DNA of 64,000 bases from positions 1-64,000 of the forward strand of contig JAETNP010000001.1 of the NCBI GenBank assembly GCA_021768185.1, given 5' to 3'. Below are positions 1-8,229 of the stretch, in pieces. Positions within the stretch are counted from its first letter, which is position 1, and each line of letters opens with the position of its first letter. Both the position numbers and the translations under genes were made by a program. The notes below the pieces were generated by a model, which worked only from the letters and a program-made list of their open reading frames with translations, had not been told where the DNA came from and did not search any database. The stretch comes from Oscillospiraceae bacterium. Lineage in GTDB: Bacteria; Bacillota; Clostridia; Oscillospirales; Oscillospiraceae.

Positions 1-27
1 CTTCATTTCCATCGAACCATCGCAAAC

Positions 28-167
28 CCCTCGCCGAGGTCCCTTGCCGACAGGCGGGACCGAGAAAGGAGTCCAGGACCATGGGTCCTGGCGCGTTTTT
101 GCCTACTTTTGCCGCGCGGCAAAAGTAGGCGAGGAGTCCGGGGGCGCGAAGCCCCCGGGGTTTCGAT
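28..167 (+). repeat. Multi-hairpin intergenic repeat, copy 1
   Basis: This non-coding stretch is a chain of inverted repeats: a GAGGTCCC/GGCGGGACC arm, an AGGACC/GGTCCT hairpin, a GCCTACTTTT/AAAAGTAGGC hairpin, and a GGGGGC/GCCCCC hairpin after the spacer GAGGAGTCC. The same order of elements occurs in reverse orientation at 32334-32470 and partly at 32782-32880. The hairpin arms differ between copies but stay complementary. A further hairpin (GCCGCCGC/GCGGCGGC) follows at 183-202. I see no gene before position 289. Confidence 0.7.
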
Positions 168-227
168 ACGAAACAACTCCCGTGCCGCCGCGAAGCGGCG
201 GCAGAGAAGAAAAAACGCAAAAGAGTA

Positions 228-256
228 TTGAAAAAAACCAGGTTCCGTGATACCCT
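228..256 (+). promoter_or_regulatory. Putative sigma-A promoter for the envelope cassette
   Basis: TTGAAA (228-233) is followed after 17 bp by TACCCT (251-256), preceded by an extended TG (248-249). It lies 33 bp upstream of the first gene of the cassette. The -10 is a weak match, so the call is tentative. Confidence 0.35.
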
Positions 257-288
257 GATAAAGGAATTTTGAAACTTCGAGGCAAAAG

Positions 289-2130
289 ATGAAACACAAA
301 ACCTGGCCCCGGGTCCTGGCCATGCTTCTGCTGCTGGGAATCTTCCCGGCAATCAACATCCTGACGGACCCCTTCGGGGTCTTCGGAGACCCTATCTTCC
401 ACTGGCCCAGCTATAATGAAACCAACAACCCCCGCTCGGCCAAAATCGCCTGGCTGGCGGACCACCACCAGGAATTTGACTCCTACGTCATCGGCTCCTC
501 CTGCGCCGCCTCCTACAATATGGAGGAGCTGAACAACTACCTGGACGCCCGCTTCTATAACCTGTTCGTCTATGGCAGCGACGCCAAGGACTACCGGGAC
601 CTCGCCTTCTACCTTCTGGAGAACTGCGAGGTCAAAAACCTGGTGCTCAACCTGAATTTCAACGAGGCCAACACCTACGACACCGGCGCGGACGACATCC
701 ACTACTGGATGCACCCACTGGCCGACGGCGGCAGCCCGGCTCTTTTCTATCTGCGCTACGCCTTTTGCAGCACCCAGTACGCCATTGACAAGATCTCCGC
801 CTCCTTCCGTGACACAGACCTCCCCCAGGTGTTCGACGTCTTCGACGCCGCCACCGGCTGCTACGACAAGCGGGTGCGGGACGTGGAGCGGATCGGGGAC
901 CCGGAGGTCTATCAGGCCGCCCATGGCGCGGATTTCCAGTACTACAGCCCGCCGGACTTCACCCAGCTGCCTTATTTGGACCAGTGCATCCAAGTCGTCA
1001 CAGACATCCGGGACCTGTGCCGGGAGAAGGGCGTCAACCTCATTGTCATCTGCTCCCCCACCTACGCCAGCCAACTGGAGGCCTACGGAAGCGAGGCCCT
1101 GAACCGCTACCGGACCGCCCTGGCCCAGGTGGTGGATTTCTGGGATTTCAGCTGTACCTCCATCTCCTATGACAGCCGGTATTTTTACGACGCCTCCCAT
1201 TTCCGCAACGCCGTGGGCTCCATGGTCCTGGCGGAAATCTTCGACAACAACGCCGTCTACCGCCCGGAGGATTTCGGGACCTGCGTCACGGCTGAAAACT
1301 GCGGCGCATACCTGGAGCGTCTCGCCGCCGCGCCTCCCGCCGCGGACCCGGCGGATTACACGGCGGACGTCCCGGTGCTCATGTACCATCATTTCAGCGA
1401 AACGGAGACCGGGGACACCGTAGTGCGTCCTGAGACCTTCGATCTCCATATGAAAACCCTCCGGGACGCCGGCTATCAGGCCGTCAGCGTCCAGGAGATG
1501 ATTGACTACGTCTATAACGGCGGCTCCCTGCCGGACAAGCCGGTGTGCATCACCATGGACGACGGCTATCGCAGCAACTACGAGCTTGCCCTCCCCATCC
1601 TGGAGCGGTACGGCATGAAGGCTACCGTCTTCGCCATCGGCTCCTCCGTAGGCCACGATCAGTTCTACAAGGATACCGCCTACCCCCTCACCCCCCACTT
1701 CGGCTACGATGAGGCCCGGGAGATGCTTGCCTCCGGCGTCATGGATTTCCAGTCCCACACCTATGACATGCACCAGTGGGCGCCCTTCGAGACCGGAGAC
1801 GCCGTCCGCACCTCCGCCCTTCCCCTGGAGGGAGAATCGGAGGCCGCCTACGCCGCCGCCCTGGCCGCCGACATGGACCTTTACGAGCAGGAGCGCCTGC
1901 GGGAGCTGGGGGCGGGCTTCCAGGCTCTTGCCTATCCCGGCGGGTACTATAATGACCTGACCGAAGTCCTCATCCATGAAGCGGGCATTCCCGTGACCTT
2001 TTCCATCGAGACCGGCGCCCGCAGCGTCCTCGTCCGGGGCCTGCCCCAGAGCCTGTATGCCCTGTGCCGCTGGAACGTAACGGAGCGCACATCCCCCCAG
2101 GACCTTCTGGCCATGGTAGAGAGCAAATAA
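289..2130 (+). CDS. SGNH-like / PgaB-like polysaccharide deacetylase fusion protein
   Basis: A 613-residue protein with one N-terminal membrane segment (about 8-24), so it probably sits outside the cell tethered to the membrane. Residues about 60-320 look like an SGNH/DltD-type hydrolase: G-S-S at 69-71 supplies the nucleophile serine, and D301-A-S-H304 fits the catalytic Asp-His block. Residues about 360-610 are a NodB/PgaB-type deacetylase: LMYHHF (364-369), the metal-binding T-M-D-D-G (422-426), and H490/H495 with the PgaB-like spacing, followed by AYPGG. It is the first of four same-strand genes and is followed by an MBOAT acyltransferase. By analogy with DltD the SGNH half could take part in acyl transfer to a surface polymer, while the other half removes N-acetyl groups from it. 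The substrate is unknown. The domains are well supported; the joint role is inference. Confidence 0.8.
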   Translation: MKHKTWPRVLAMLLLLGIFPAINILTDPFGVFGDPIFHWPSYNETNNPRSAKIAWLADHHQEFDSYVIGSSCAASYNMEELNNYLDARFYNLFVYGSDAKDYRDLAFYLLENCEVKNLVLNLNFNEANTYDTGADDIHYWMHPLADGGSPALFYLRYAFCSTQYAIDKISASFRDTDLPQVFDVFDAATGCYDKRVRDVERIGDPEVYQAAHGADFQYYSPPDFTQLPYLDQCIQVVTDIRDLCREKGVNLIVICSPTYASQLEAYGSEALNRYRTALAQVVDFWDFSCTSISYDSRYFYDASHFRNAVGSMVLAEIFDNNAVYRPEDFGTCVTAENCGAYLERLAAAPPAADPADYTADVPVLMYHHFSETETGDTVVRPETFDLHMKTLRDAGYQAVSVQEMIDYVYNGGSLPDKPVCITMDDGYRSNYELALPILERYGMKATVFAIGSSVGHDQFYKDTAYPLTPHFGYDEAREMLASGVMDFQSHTYDMHQWAPFETGDAVRTSALPLEGESEAAYAAALAADMDLYEQERLRELGAGFQALAYPGGYYNDLTEVLIHEAGIPVTFSIETGARSVLVRGLPQSLYALCRWNVTERTSPQDLLAMVESK

Positions 2131-2159
2131 AATCACACTTTTGAGGAGAACATCCCGTC

Positions 2160-3701
2160 ATGTCCATCGTGACCCTGCGTTTTTTCATTTATACCGGCTT
2201 CCTGCTGGCGGAATACTGGCTGTGTCCCGCCCGGGCGCGGTGGGTGGTGCTCCTGGCGGGCAGCGGCTATTTCCTGCTGGCCTGCACCGCCTATGACGCC
2301 GGCGTGTGCGCCGTCTTCGTGCTGGAGGCCCTGCTCACCTGGCTGGCGGCCCTGGGCGTCCGGCGTCTGTCCGGAGAGCGGGCCAAAGCCCTCCTGACGG
2401 GCTTCACCGTAACGACCCTGGCGGCGGTGATGATCCTCTACAAGGACTTCGGCTTTTTCATCAACAATATCAACGGCATAGGCCGCCTGCTGGGCCATGA
2501 CCCCGGCCTCCGGCTCCCCCAATGGCTGGCCCCCTTCGGCGTCAGCTACTACACGCTGATCCTGATCGGCTACCTCCTGGACGTGCGCTGGGAGACGGTG
2601 GAACAGCCCCAGAAAAATTCCCTCAAGCTGCTGCTTTTCGCCGGTTACTTCCCCCAGCTGACCTCCGGCCCCTTCTCCCGCTATAACGACATTTCCCCCG
2701 CCCTTTTCGGGAACGTCCAATGGGACTCGCGCCGCTTCCGCTTCGGCCTCCAGCGCTTTTTGTGGGGGCTGTTCAAGAAGCTGGTGATTGCGGACCGCCT
2801 GGCCGTGGCGGTGGCAGCCCTGTATGACGGAGCGGCCCTCCGGGGCCTGCTGGTGCCGGCAGCCGCTCTGCTCTACATTGCACAGCTCTACGCGGATTTC
2901 AGCGGCTGCATGGATATCGTCATCGGCGTCTCCCAGCTGTTCGGCGTTCCCCTGGCGGAGAATTTCTGCCGCCCATTTTCCTCCGAAAGCCTCTCCGTCT
3001 TCTGGCGGCGGTGGCACATGACCCTGGGCTTCTGGCTGAAGGACTATCTGCTCTACCCCACCCTGAAATCCGGCTGGATGGGCCGGGTGCGCAAATTCTG
3101 CAAAACACACTGGGGCAAGCGGGCCTCCCGGGATGTCCCCACCTACATCGGGATGTTCATCACCTGGTTCTGCGTGGGCTTCTGGCACGGCGGATCCTGG
3201 AAGTACATCTTCGGCAGCGGCCTGTTCTTCTTCGCCATGATCGCCGGAGGTATGCTCCTCAAGCCGGTCTTCCGCCGGCTGACGGACCGTCTGCACATCG
3301 ACACGGACGCCCGGTACTGGAAGCGCTTCCAGCGTCTGCGGACCGCCTGCCTCTTTTCCGCCTCCGTATCATTCGACCGGTACGCCGGCTTCACCGACGG
3401 CCTGCGGGCCTGGAAAAGCGTCCTCACCGTCTGGCGCTGGGATTTCCACGTCCTGCTGGACGGCACGCTGCTGAACCTGGGGCTGACCGGCTGGGACGCG
3501 CTGATCTGCGCGGCGGGCTTTGCCGCCATCTGGTACGTCTCCAGGCTCCAGGAGCGTCACGGAAGCGTCCGGGAGCTGCTGGATAAAAAGAGCCCCCTGC
3601 TCTCCTGGGGTGCGAGCCTGATTTTACTGTTGGCTGTCCTTCTTCTGGGCCGCTACGGCGCTGGCTACGAGGCGGCAGCTTTCATCTACGCCGGATTCTG
3701 A
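2160..3701 (+). CDS. MBOAT family membrane O-acyltransferase (DltB/AlgI-like)
   Basis: A 513-residue polytopic membrane protein. MBOAT hallmarks are visible: FPQLTSGPFSRY near 164-175, RRWHMTLGFWLKDYLLYP at 283-300 with H286, and the catalytic-type histidine H343 in GFWHGGSWKYI. The two histidines fall close to the positions of the paired conserved histidines of DltB. Such enzymes move an acyl group from a cytoplasmic carrier across the membrane to a surface polymer. It starts 29 bp after the SGNH/deacetylase gene and ends 13 bp before the FkbH-like gene, and an acyl carrier protein follows, so a carrier-protein thioester is the likely donor. The acyl group and acceptor polymer are not known. 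The start at 2160 has a GAGGAG site about 12 bp upstream. Confidence 0.88.
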   Translation: MSIVTLRFFIYTGFLLAEYWLCPARARWVVLLAGSGYFLLACTAYDAGVCAVFVLEALLTWLAALGVRRLSGERAKALLTGFTVTTLAAVMILYKDFGFFINNINGIGRLLGHDPGLRLPQWLAPFGVSYYTLILIGYLLDVRWETVEQPQKNSLKLLLFAGYFPQLTSGPFSRYNDISPALFGNVQWDSRRFRFGLQRFLWGLFKKLVIADRLAVAVAALYDGAALRGLLVPAAALLYIAQLYADFSGCMDIVIGVSQLFGVPLAENFCRPFSSESLSVFWRRWHMTLGFWLKDYLLYPTLKSGWMGRVRKFCKTHWGKRASRDVPTYIGMFITWFCVGFWHGGSWKYIFGSGLFFFAMIAGGMLLKPVFRRLTDRLHIDTDARYWKRFQRLRTACLFSASVSFDRYAGFTDGLRAWKSVLTVWRWDFHVLLDGTLLNLGLTGWDALICAAGFAAIWYVSRLQERHGSVRELLDKKSPLLSWGASLILLLAVLLLGRYGAGYEAAAFIYAGF

Positions 3702-3714
3702 CAAAGGAGAAACC

Positions 3715-5523
3715 ATGGAACTGCACGACAACTTCATCCCACCCTTCTCCAACGACCTTCTGGTCAAGCGCAAGCGCCTGCGCCGGGAGCTGCTGGAGAG
3801 CGGCGCGGATTTCCTGGACAAACGCGTCGCCATCCTGGGCGGCTCCACCACCCACGATATCAAGGATATGCTGGACCTGTTCCTGCTGCACCACGGCATC
3901 CGCTGCACGTTTTACGAGAGCGAGTACGCCCAGTACTGGCAGGACGCCATGTTCCCCAACCCGGCCCTGGAGGCATTCCAGCCGGATATCATCTATATCC
4001 ACACCACCAACCGGAACGTCAGCCGCTACCCTCTCCTCTCAGACCCACCCGAGGCGGTGGACGCCCTGCTGGAGGAGGAGCTGGACCGCTACCGGCAGAT
4101 GTGGGACCGGCTCGCCCGGACGTACCCCTGCGTGATCATCCAGAACAATTTTGAGTACCCCGATTGGCGGCTCCAGGGAAACCGGGAGGCCAGCGATATC
4201 CACGGCCGGGTCAACTTCCTCACCCGGCTGAATCTGGCCTTCGCCCAGTACGCCCAGACCCACGACCGCTTTTATCTCCACGACCTCAACTATCTCTCCG
4301 CCTCCTACGGCCTGGAGCGCTGGTGCGACCCCTTCTGCTGGCACATGTACAAGTACGCCATGGCCCTGCCCGCCATCCCGTATCTGGCCAACAGCGTGGC
4401 CAACATCATCAAATCCCTCTACGGCAAAAACAAGAAAGCGCTGGCCCTGGACCTGGACAATACCCTCTGGGGCGGCGTGGTAGGGGACGACGGCCCGGAA
4501 AACCTGCAGGTGGGCCAGGAGACCCCCATGGGGCAGGCCTACAGCGCCTTCCAGGACTACCTCAAGGCCCACAAGCAGCTGGGCGTTCTGCTGAACGTCA
4601 TCAGCAAAAACGACCCAGAGAACGCCCTGGCGGGACTGAACCGCCCGGACATGACCCTCACCCCGGAGGATTTCCTCCTGATCAAGGCCAACTGGGAGCC
4701 CAAGTCCCAGAATCTGCTGGACATGGCCCGGGAGCTGTCCCTGCTGCCGGAGAGCTTTGTGTTTGTGGACGACAATCCCGCCGAGCGGGAGATCGTCCGC
4801 CGCCAGGTTCCCGGCGCGGCGGTGCCGGAGCTGGGGGACCAGCCGGAGGACTACATCCGGGCCATCGACCGCCTGGGGTGCTTCGAGGTGACCACTCTGT
4901 CCGCGGACGACGCCGCCCGCACGGAGATGTACCGGCAGAACGCCGCCCGCTCCCGGGCGGAGGCGGCCTTCACCGACTACGGCAGCTACCTCCGCTCCCT
5001 GGAGATGGAGGCGGAGATCCTCCCCTTCTCCCCCATGTACTTCTCCCGCATTGCCCAGCTCACCAACAAGTCCAACCAGTTCAACCTCACCACCCGGCGC
5101 TTCACCCAGGCGGAGATCGCCGGCATGGCGGAGGACTCCCGGTATGTCACCCTGTATGGACGGCTGTCGGACAAGTTCGGCGACAACGGCGTTGTCTCCC
5201 TGGTGATCGGCGAGGTCCAGGGGGACCGACTGGACGTGATTTTGTGGCTGATGAGCTGCCGGGTGCTGAAGCGGGATATGGAGTACGCCATGATGGACGC
5301 GCTGGCCGCTCGCTGCGGTGCGCTGGGCGTCAAGACCATCCGAGGCTTTTACTTCCCCACCGCCAAGAACGGGATGGTCCGGGACTTCTACGAAAAGCAG
5401 GGCTTCCAGAAGCTCTCCGAGGACCCGGACGGCTCCACGGTCTGGGAGCTGTCCCTGGCGGGATACGAGCCAAAAAATCATGTGATTTCGGTAAACAGCG
5501 AAGAAAGCGAGGCATTCAAATGA
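3715..5523 (+). CDS. FkbH-like HAD-IIIC enzyme with SGNH-like and GNAT-like domains
   Basis: A 602-residue protein. Residues about 35-230 have an SGNH-like fold signature (LGGS at 41-44). Residues about 240-380 are the HAD-IIIC/FkbH domain with the motif D246-L-D248-N-T250, then SKND and VDDNPAERE. Residues about 430-590 look like a GNAT-type domain (AQLTNKSNQFNLTTRR, later FYEKQGF). FkbH-family enzymes dephosphorylate 1,3-bisphosphoglycerate and load the glyceryl group onto an acyl carrier protein. An ACP gene overlaps the stop codon here (ATGA), so loading of that ACP is the natural prediction. Together with the MBOAT gene this suggests glycerylation or a related C3 acylation of an envelope polymer. 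The family is clear; the exact acyl group is inference. Confidence 0.82.
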   Translation: MELHDNFIPPFSNDLLVKRKRLRRELLESGADFLDKRVAILGGSTTHDIKDMLDLFLLHHGIRCTFYESEYAQYWQDAMFPNPALEAFQPDIIYIHTTNRNVSRYPLLSDPPEAVDALLEEELDRYRQMWDRLARTYPCVIIQNNFEYPDWRLQGNREASDIHGRVNFLTRLNLAFAQYAQTHDRFYLHDLNYLSASYGLERWCDPFCWHMYKYAMALPAIPYLANSVANIIKSLYGKNKKALALDLDNTLWGGVVGDDGPENLQVGQETPMGQAYSAFQDYLKAHKQLGVLLNVISKNDPENALAGLNRPDMTLTPEDFLLIKANWEPKSQNLLDMARELSLLPESFVFVDDNPAEREIVRRQVPGAAVPELGDQPEDYIRAIDRLGCFEVTTLSADDAARTEMYRQNAARSRAEAAFTDYGSYLRSLEMEAEILPFSPMYFSRIAQLTNKSNQFNLTTRRFTQAEIAGMAEDSRYVTLYGRLSDKFGDNGVVSLVIGEVQGDRLDVILWLMSCRVLKRDMEYAMMDALAARCGALGVKTIRGFYFPTAKNGMVRDFYEKQGFQKLSEDPDGSTVWELSLAGYEPKNHVISVNSEESEAFK

Positions 5524-5759
5524 ACAGAACGGAGATTTTTGAGAAACTGACGGACATCTTCCGCGACGTATTCGACGACGAGGGCATCACCCTGACGGAG
5601 GCCACCACGGCGGCGGACATCGAGGACTGGGATTCCCTCACCCACATCACCCTCCTGTCCGCCGTAGAGGAGGAATTCGAGGTAAAGTTCGGCATGAAGG
5701 CCGTTCAAAACCTGAAAAACGTCGGTGAGCTGGCCGATTTGATCGCAGCTTCCCTTTGA
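5520..5759 (+). CDS. Acyl carrier protein
   Basis: A 79-residue acidic protein with the phosphopantetheine attachment motif DWDSLTHI, S39 being the modified serine. The length and helix pattern are typical of stand-alone ACPs or DltC-like carriers. Its ATG overlaps the stop of the FkbH-like gene by 4 bp (ATGA), implying translational coupling. It is the last gene of the cassette and is followed by a strong terminator. Its context says it carries a C3 acyl unit for the MBOAT enzyme rather than serving general fatty acid synthesis. Confidence 0.9.
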   Translation: MNRTEIFEKLTDIFRDVFDDEGITLTEATTAADIEDWDSLTHITLLSAVEEEFEVKFGMKAVQNLKNVGELADLIAASL

Positions 5760-5772
5760 GAGCGGCATCAAA

Positions 5773-5827
5773 ACATCCGGAGGCACGGGAATTCTCCCAT
5801 GCCTCCGGATGTTTCTTTCTTTTTTCT
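5773..5827 (+). terminator. Intrinsic terminator of the envelope cassette
   Basis: An inverted repeat with arms ACATCCGGAGGCA and TGCCTCCGGATGT (about 5773-5812) is followed by TTTCTTTCTTTTTTC. Confidence 0.85.
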
Positions 5828-5846
5828 TAAGACGTTAAAATACTTC

Positions 5847-5875
5847 TTGACAAGAAGCACTATGCGTTGTATAGT
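5847..5875 (+). promoter_or_regulatory. padR promoter with overlapping operator-like palindrome
   Basis: TTGACA (5847-5852), a 17 bp spacer, then TATAGT (5870-5875). The inverted repeat ACTAT-N7-ATAGT (5859-5875) covers the -10 box, as expected for PadR autoregulation. Confidence 0.75.
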
Positions 5876-5898
5876 ATTGTGTGAAAGGGGGCATGGAA

Positions 5899-6237
5899 AT
5901 GATCGATCCACAGCTCAAGCGCGGACTGCTGGACGTTTGTGTGTTGTCCCTGCTGCGGAGAGGAGATTCCTACGGCTACCAGATCATCAAGGATCTGTCC
6001 GGCTGCATCGAAATCTCCGAATCGACCCTCTACCCCATCCTGCGGCGGCTGGAAAGCGGCGGATGTCTGACCGTCTACACCGTGGAGCACAGCGGCAGGC
6101 TGCGGAAGTTTTACCGCATCACCCCCGATGGGATCGGGGTCATTGACCAGTTCTTGGACAGCTGGCCGGAAATCCAGCGGGTATATCAGTTGATAAAGGA
6201 GTGTGCCGGAGATGACACGTGTGCAGTTTCTGAATGA
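5899..6237 (+). CDS. PadR family transcriptional regulator
   Basis: A 112-residue winged-helix regulator (MIDPQLKRGLLDVCVLSLL at the start; the recognition segment has YGYQIIKDL and STLYPILRRL). PadR proteins usually repress a neighbouring membrane-protein gene and themselves. I chose the ATG at 5899 because AAGGGGG lies 7 bp upstream; ATG 5893 and GTG 5881 are in frame but poorly spaced. The 3' end overlaps the start of the HAAS/DUF4097 gene by 26 bp, so they are co-transcribed. It is related to the second PadR gene at 44899. Confidence 0.88.
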   Translation: MIDPQLKRGLLDVCVLSLLRRGDSYGYQIIKDLSGCIEISESTLYPILRRLESGGCLTVYTVEHSGRLRKFYRITPDGIGVIDQFLDSWPEIQRVYQLIKECAGDDTCAVSE

Positions 6238-7540
6238 TCTATACCACCACCTGTATGGCATGACCCAGGAGCAGGCGGAGCAGCATCTCACCTACTATGC
6301 CGAGATGCTGGCGGACCGCATGGAGGAGGGCATGAGCGAGGAGGAGGCCGTAGCCGGCATGGAGGACGTGGAGACCATCGCCCGCCGGATCCTGGAGGAG
6401 GAGGGTCTGCCCTACACGCCCCCGGACCAGCGGCCTGTCACGCCCCCCGCCTACCCGGACGCATCCAAGCTGGGCGGAGGCGGCGGGACCCGGGCCTATC
6501 AGGCCCCCAAGCGGTTCGGCTGGCGGAAAATCCTCCAGATTTCCCTGTGGGTCGTCGCCATTCTTGTCATCGTCGGCGCGGTGGGCCGCTGGCGGTGGAG
6601 CCGGAACTACCGGGCATCCGATCCTATCGAATCGGTGGCGGAAGCCGCCCCGGAGGCGCCCTACGCGGATGAATACAGCTATCTCGACATGCCTTACAGC
6701 GAGGGCTTCGAGTACACCGATGGCGAGAACTATATTCTGATTGATGATGTAAAAACCATCGACATCCAGTGGGCCGCCGGTATGGTCTACATCCAGAGCT
6801 GGAGCGGCGGCGACGTCATGGTGCAGGAGTTCGCCCAGAGCGAGCTCACCGAACGGACCCGGATGGAGACCGGCCTGGAAGACGGCGTCCTGACCGTGCG
6901 CTACCGCAGCGGCATCGGCCTGGGCAACGTGAAGGGGCAGAAGTGGCTGACCGTCCTGATCCCCGAGGGCATGATGGGCGAGATCGGCGTAGCCACCGCC
7001 TCCGCCGCCGTGACGGTGCAGGGTCTGGAGCTGGATACGCTCCGTGTTTCTACCACCAGCGGGGATATTTCTGCGTATGAGTGCTACGCACAGACGTCCG
7101 CCTTCTCCTCCACCAGCGGGATGCTGAACCTGACCAATCTGGAGTCCGACCAGGTGGAGGCCTCCACTATCAGCGGCGATATCTACGGAGACCTGTGGTC
7201 CAACAGCGCCGTGATCTCCTCTACCTCCGGCGATATCAGTTTTACAACGGTGGACGCCATGGACTCCATCGAGGCCCGGACCGTCAGCGGCGACATCCAG
7301 GTCTGGGCGGACGACTCCACCCTCCAGAAGATCGCCGCGGGGAGCACCAGCGGGGATATCTCCCTCTCCCTTCCTCTCTATGACCTGGGCTTCACCCTGG
7401 ATTTCCAGACGGTCTCCGGCAGTGTGGACGTACCCAGCGAGACCCTTCCCCCGAACCAAGGCGGTGGAAAGTACGTCTATGAGGACGGCGGCTGTGAGAT
7501 CGAAGTGGAGACTGTCAGCGGAAGTCTGAAGATTTATTGA
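6212..7540 (+). CDS. HAAS (DUF1700) / DUF4097 membrane protein
   Basis: A 442-residue protein. The N-terminus (about 1-65; AEQHLTYYAEMLADRMEEGM) is an HAAS/DUF1700 helical domain facing the cytoplasm. One membrane helix lies near 107-127. The remaining roughly 300 residues form repeated SGDI and TSGDIS turns typical of a DUF4097 beta-helix outside the cell. Such proteins commonly pair with PadR regulators and are thought to sense envelope state, but their biochemical role is unknown. The start at 6212 has AAGGAG about 10 bp upstream; a GTG nine bases earlier is less likely. It ends in a TGATG overlap with the next gene. Confidence 0.8.
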   Translation: MTRVQFLNDLYHHLYGMTQEQAEQHLTYYAEMLADRMEEGMSEEEAVAGMEDVETIARRILEEEGLPYTPPDQRPVTPPAYPDASKLGGGGGTRAYQAPKRFGWRKILQISLWVVAILVIVGAVGRWRWSRNYRASDPIESVAEAAPEAPYADEYSYLDMPYSEGFEYTDGENYILIDDVKTIDIQWAAGMVYIQSWSGGDVMVQEFAQSELTERTRMETGLEDGVLTVRYRSGIGLGNVKGQKWLTVLIPEGMMGEIGVATASAAVTVQGLELDTLRVSTTSGDISAYECYAQTSAFSSTSGMLNLTNLESDQVEASTISGDIYGDLWSNSAVISSTSGDISFTTVDAMDSIEARTVSGDIQVWADDSTLQKIAAGSTSGDISLSLPLYDLGFTLDFQTVSGSVDVPSETLPPNQGGGKYVYEDGGCEIEVETVSGSLKIY

Positions 7541-7938
7541 TGGACGGCCGCAAAAAAAGACACGCTGCAGCAGGCGTGATAGCATTGATCGCTGTTCTGC
7601 TGGCAGTCTGGCTGCTCACAAGGCCGCGGCCGCTGGCGGAGCTTCACCAGACCTTTTCCGTTCCGGAAACCAGCGCCGCAAGCGTCTCCTTCCCTGCGGA
7701 AGCGGGAGAAAGCATACGGGTCCGCATCTCCACCCGCACGGAAAACGGCGTCATGGACGTATGCCTGCTGGACGAAGCCGGTGCGGCGGTATATTCCTTC
7801 GGCAGCGCGAAGTACCAGGAGTGCCGCCTGACGCTGCCGGAGGACGGCGTATATACGCTGGAAGCGCAGTTCCAGGAGTTTGCCGGAGACGGGGAAGCCC
7901 TCGTTTACCCTGACGGACCACTCTTTTCCGCAAGATAG
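7540..7938 (+). CDS. Small membrane-anchored protein of unknown function
   Basis: A 132-residue protein with a basic N-terminus and one membrane helix (about 9-26), leaving a soluble part of about 105 residues outside the cell. The soluble part is beta-rich (RVRISTRTENGVMDVCLLDE; GVYTLEAQFQEFAG) and may be a small jelly-roll-like domain, but I do not recognise the family. Its ATG overlaps the stop of the HAAS/DUF4097 gene (TGATG), so it is the third gene of the PadR module. Confidence 0.7.
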   Translation: MDGRKKRHAAAGVIALIAVLLAVWLLTRPRPLAELHQTFSVPETSAASVSFPAEAGESIRVRISTRTENGVMDVCLLDEAGAAVYSFGSAKYQECRLTLPEDGVYTLEAQFQEFAGDGEALVYPDGPLFSAR

Positions 7939-7941
7939 GGG

Positions 7942-7971
7942 TTGCCCTTTCATAGGGCATTGTGGTACAAT
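7942..7971 (+). promoter_or_regulatory. Promoter of the Lar-like zinc-ribbon gene
   Basis: TTGCCC (7942-7947), an 18 bp spacer, then TACAAT (7966-7971) with an upstream TG. A perfect GCCCT-N5-AGGGC inverted repeat (7944-7958) overlaps the -35 and spacer and may be an operator. Confidence 0.6.
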
Positions 7972-8004
7972 CCTCTTGTTACTTTATTCGGGAGGTCTGC
8001 CCTT

Positions 8005-8229
8005 ATGAATCCCTTTGACGAGATCGAATTGCAGGACTGCCCCTGCTGTCACGGCGCGGGCGTCATCGAGGAGGAAGGCGGCTGGTGCCTGTACGTGCAG
8101 TGCGTGGACTGCGGCAGCCACACCGCCGAGCTCTCCTTCAGCAACGAGGAAGAGCGCATGGACGCCGCCCGCCGGGTGGCGCGGAACTGGAACATCGGCA
8201 AGGTCATCTACCCGGGTCCCGGAGATTGA
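8005..8229 (+). CDS. Lar-like small zinc-ribbon protein
   Basis: A 74-residue protein with paired cysteines CPCC (12-15) and CVDC (33-36), then a conserved-looking AARRVARNWN. This is the pattern of Lar family restriction-alleviation-like proteins, which are common on phages and in clostridial genomes. Real anti-restriction activity has not been shown for most members. The start at 8005 has GGGAGG 9 bp upstream and its own promoter, so it is a monocistronic gene. Confidence 0.65.
   Translation: MNPFDEIELQDCPCCHGAGVIEEEGGWCLYVQCVDCGSHTAELSFSNEEERMDAARRVARNWNIGKVIYPGPGD

Noticed and set aside
103..2136. A 677-codon frame antisense to the SGNH/deacetylase gene
   Set aside because: Shadow frame; the plus-strand protein has two complete catalytic motif sets.
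8005..8229. Active anti-restriction protein or prophage marker
   Set aside because: Only the zinc-knuckle pattern is shared with Lar; no phage genes or restriction system lie nearby.
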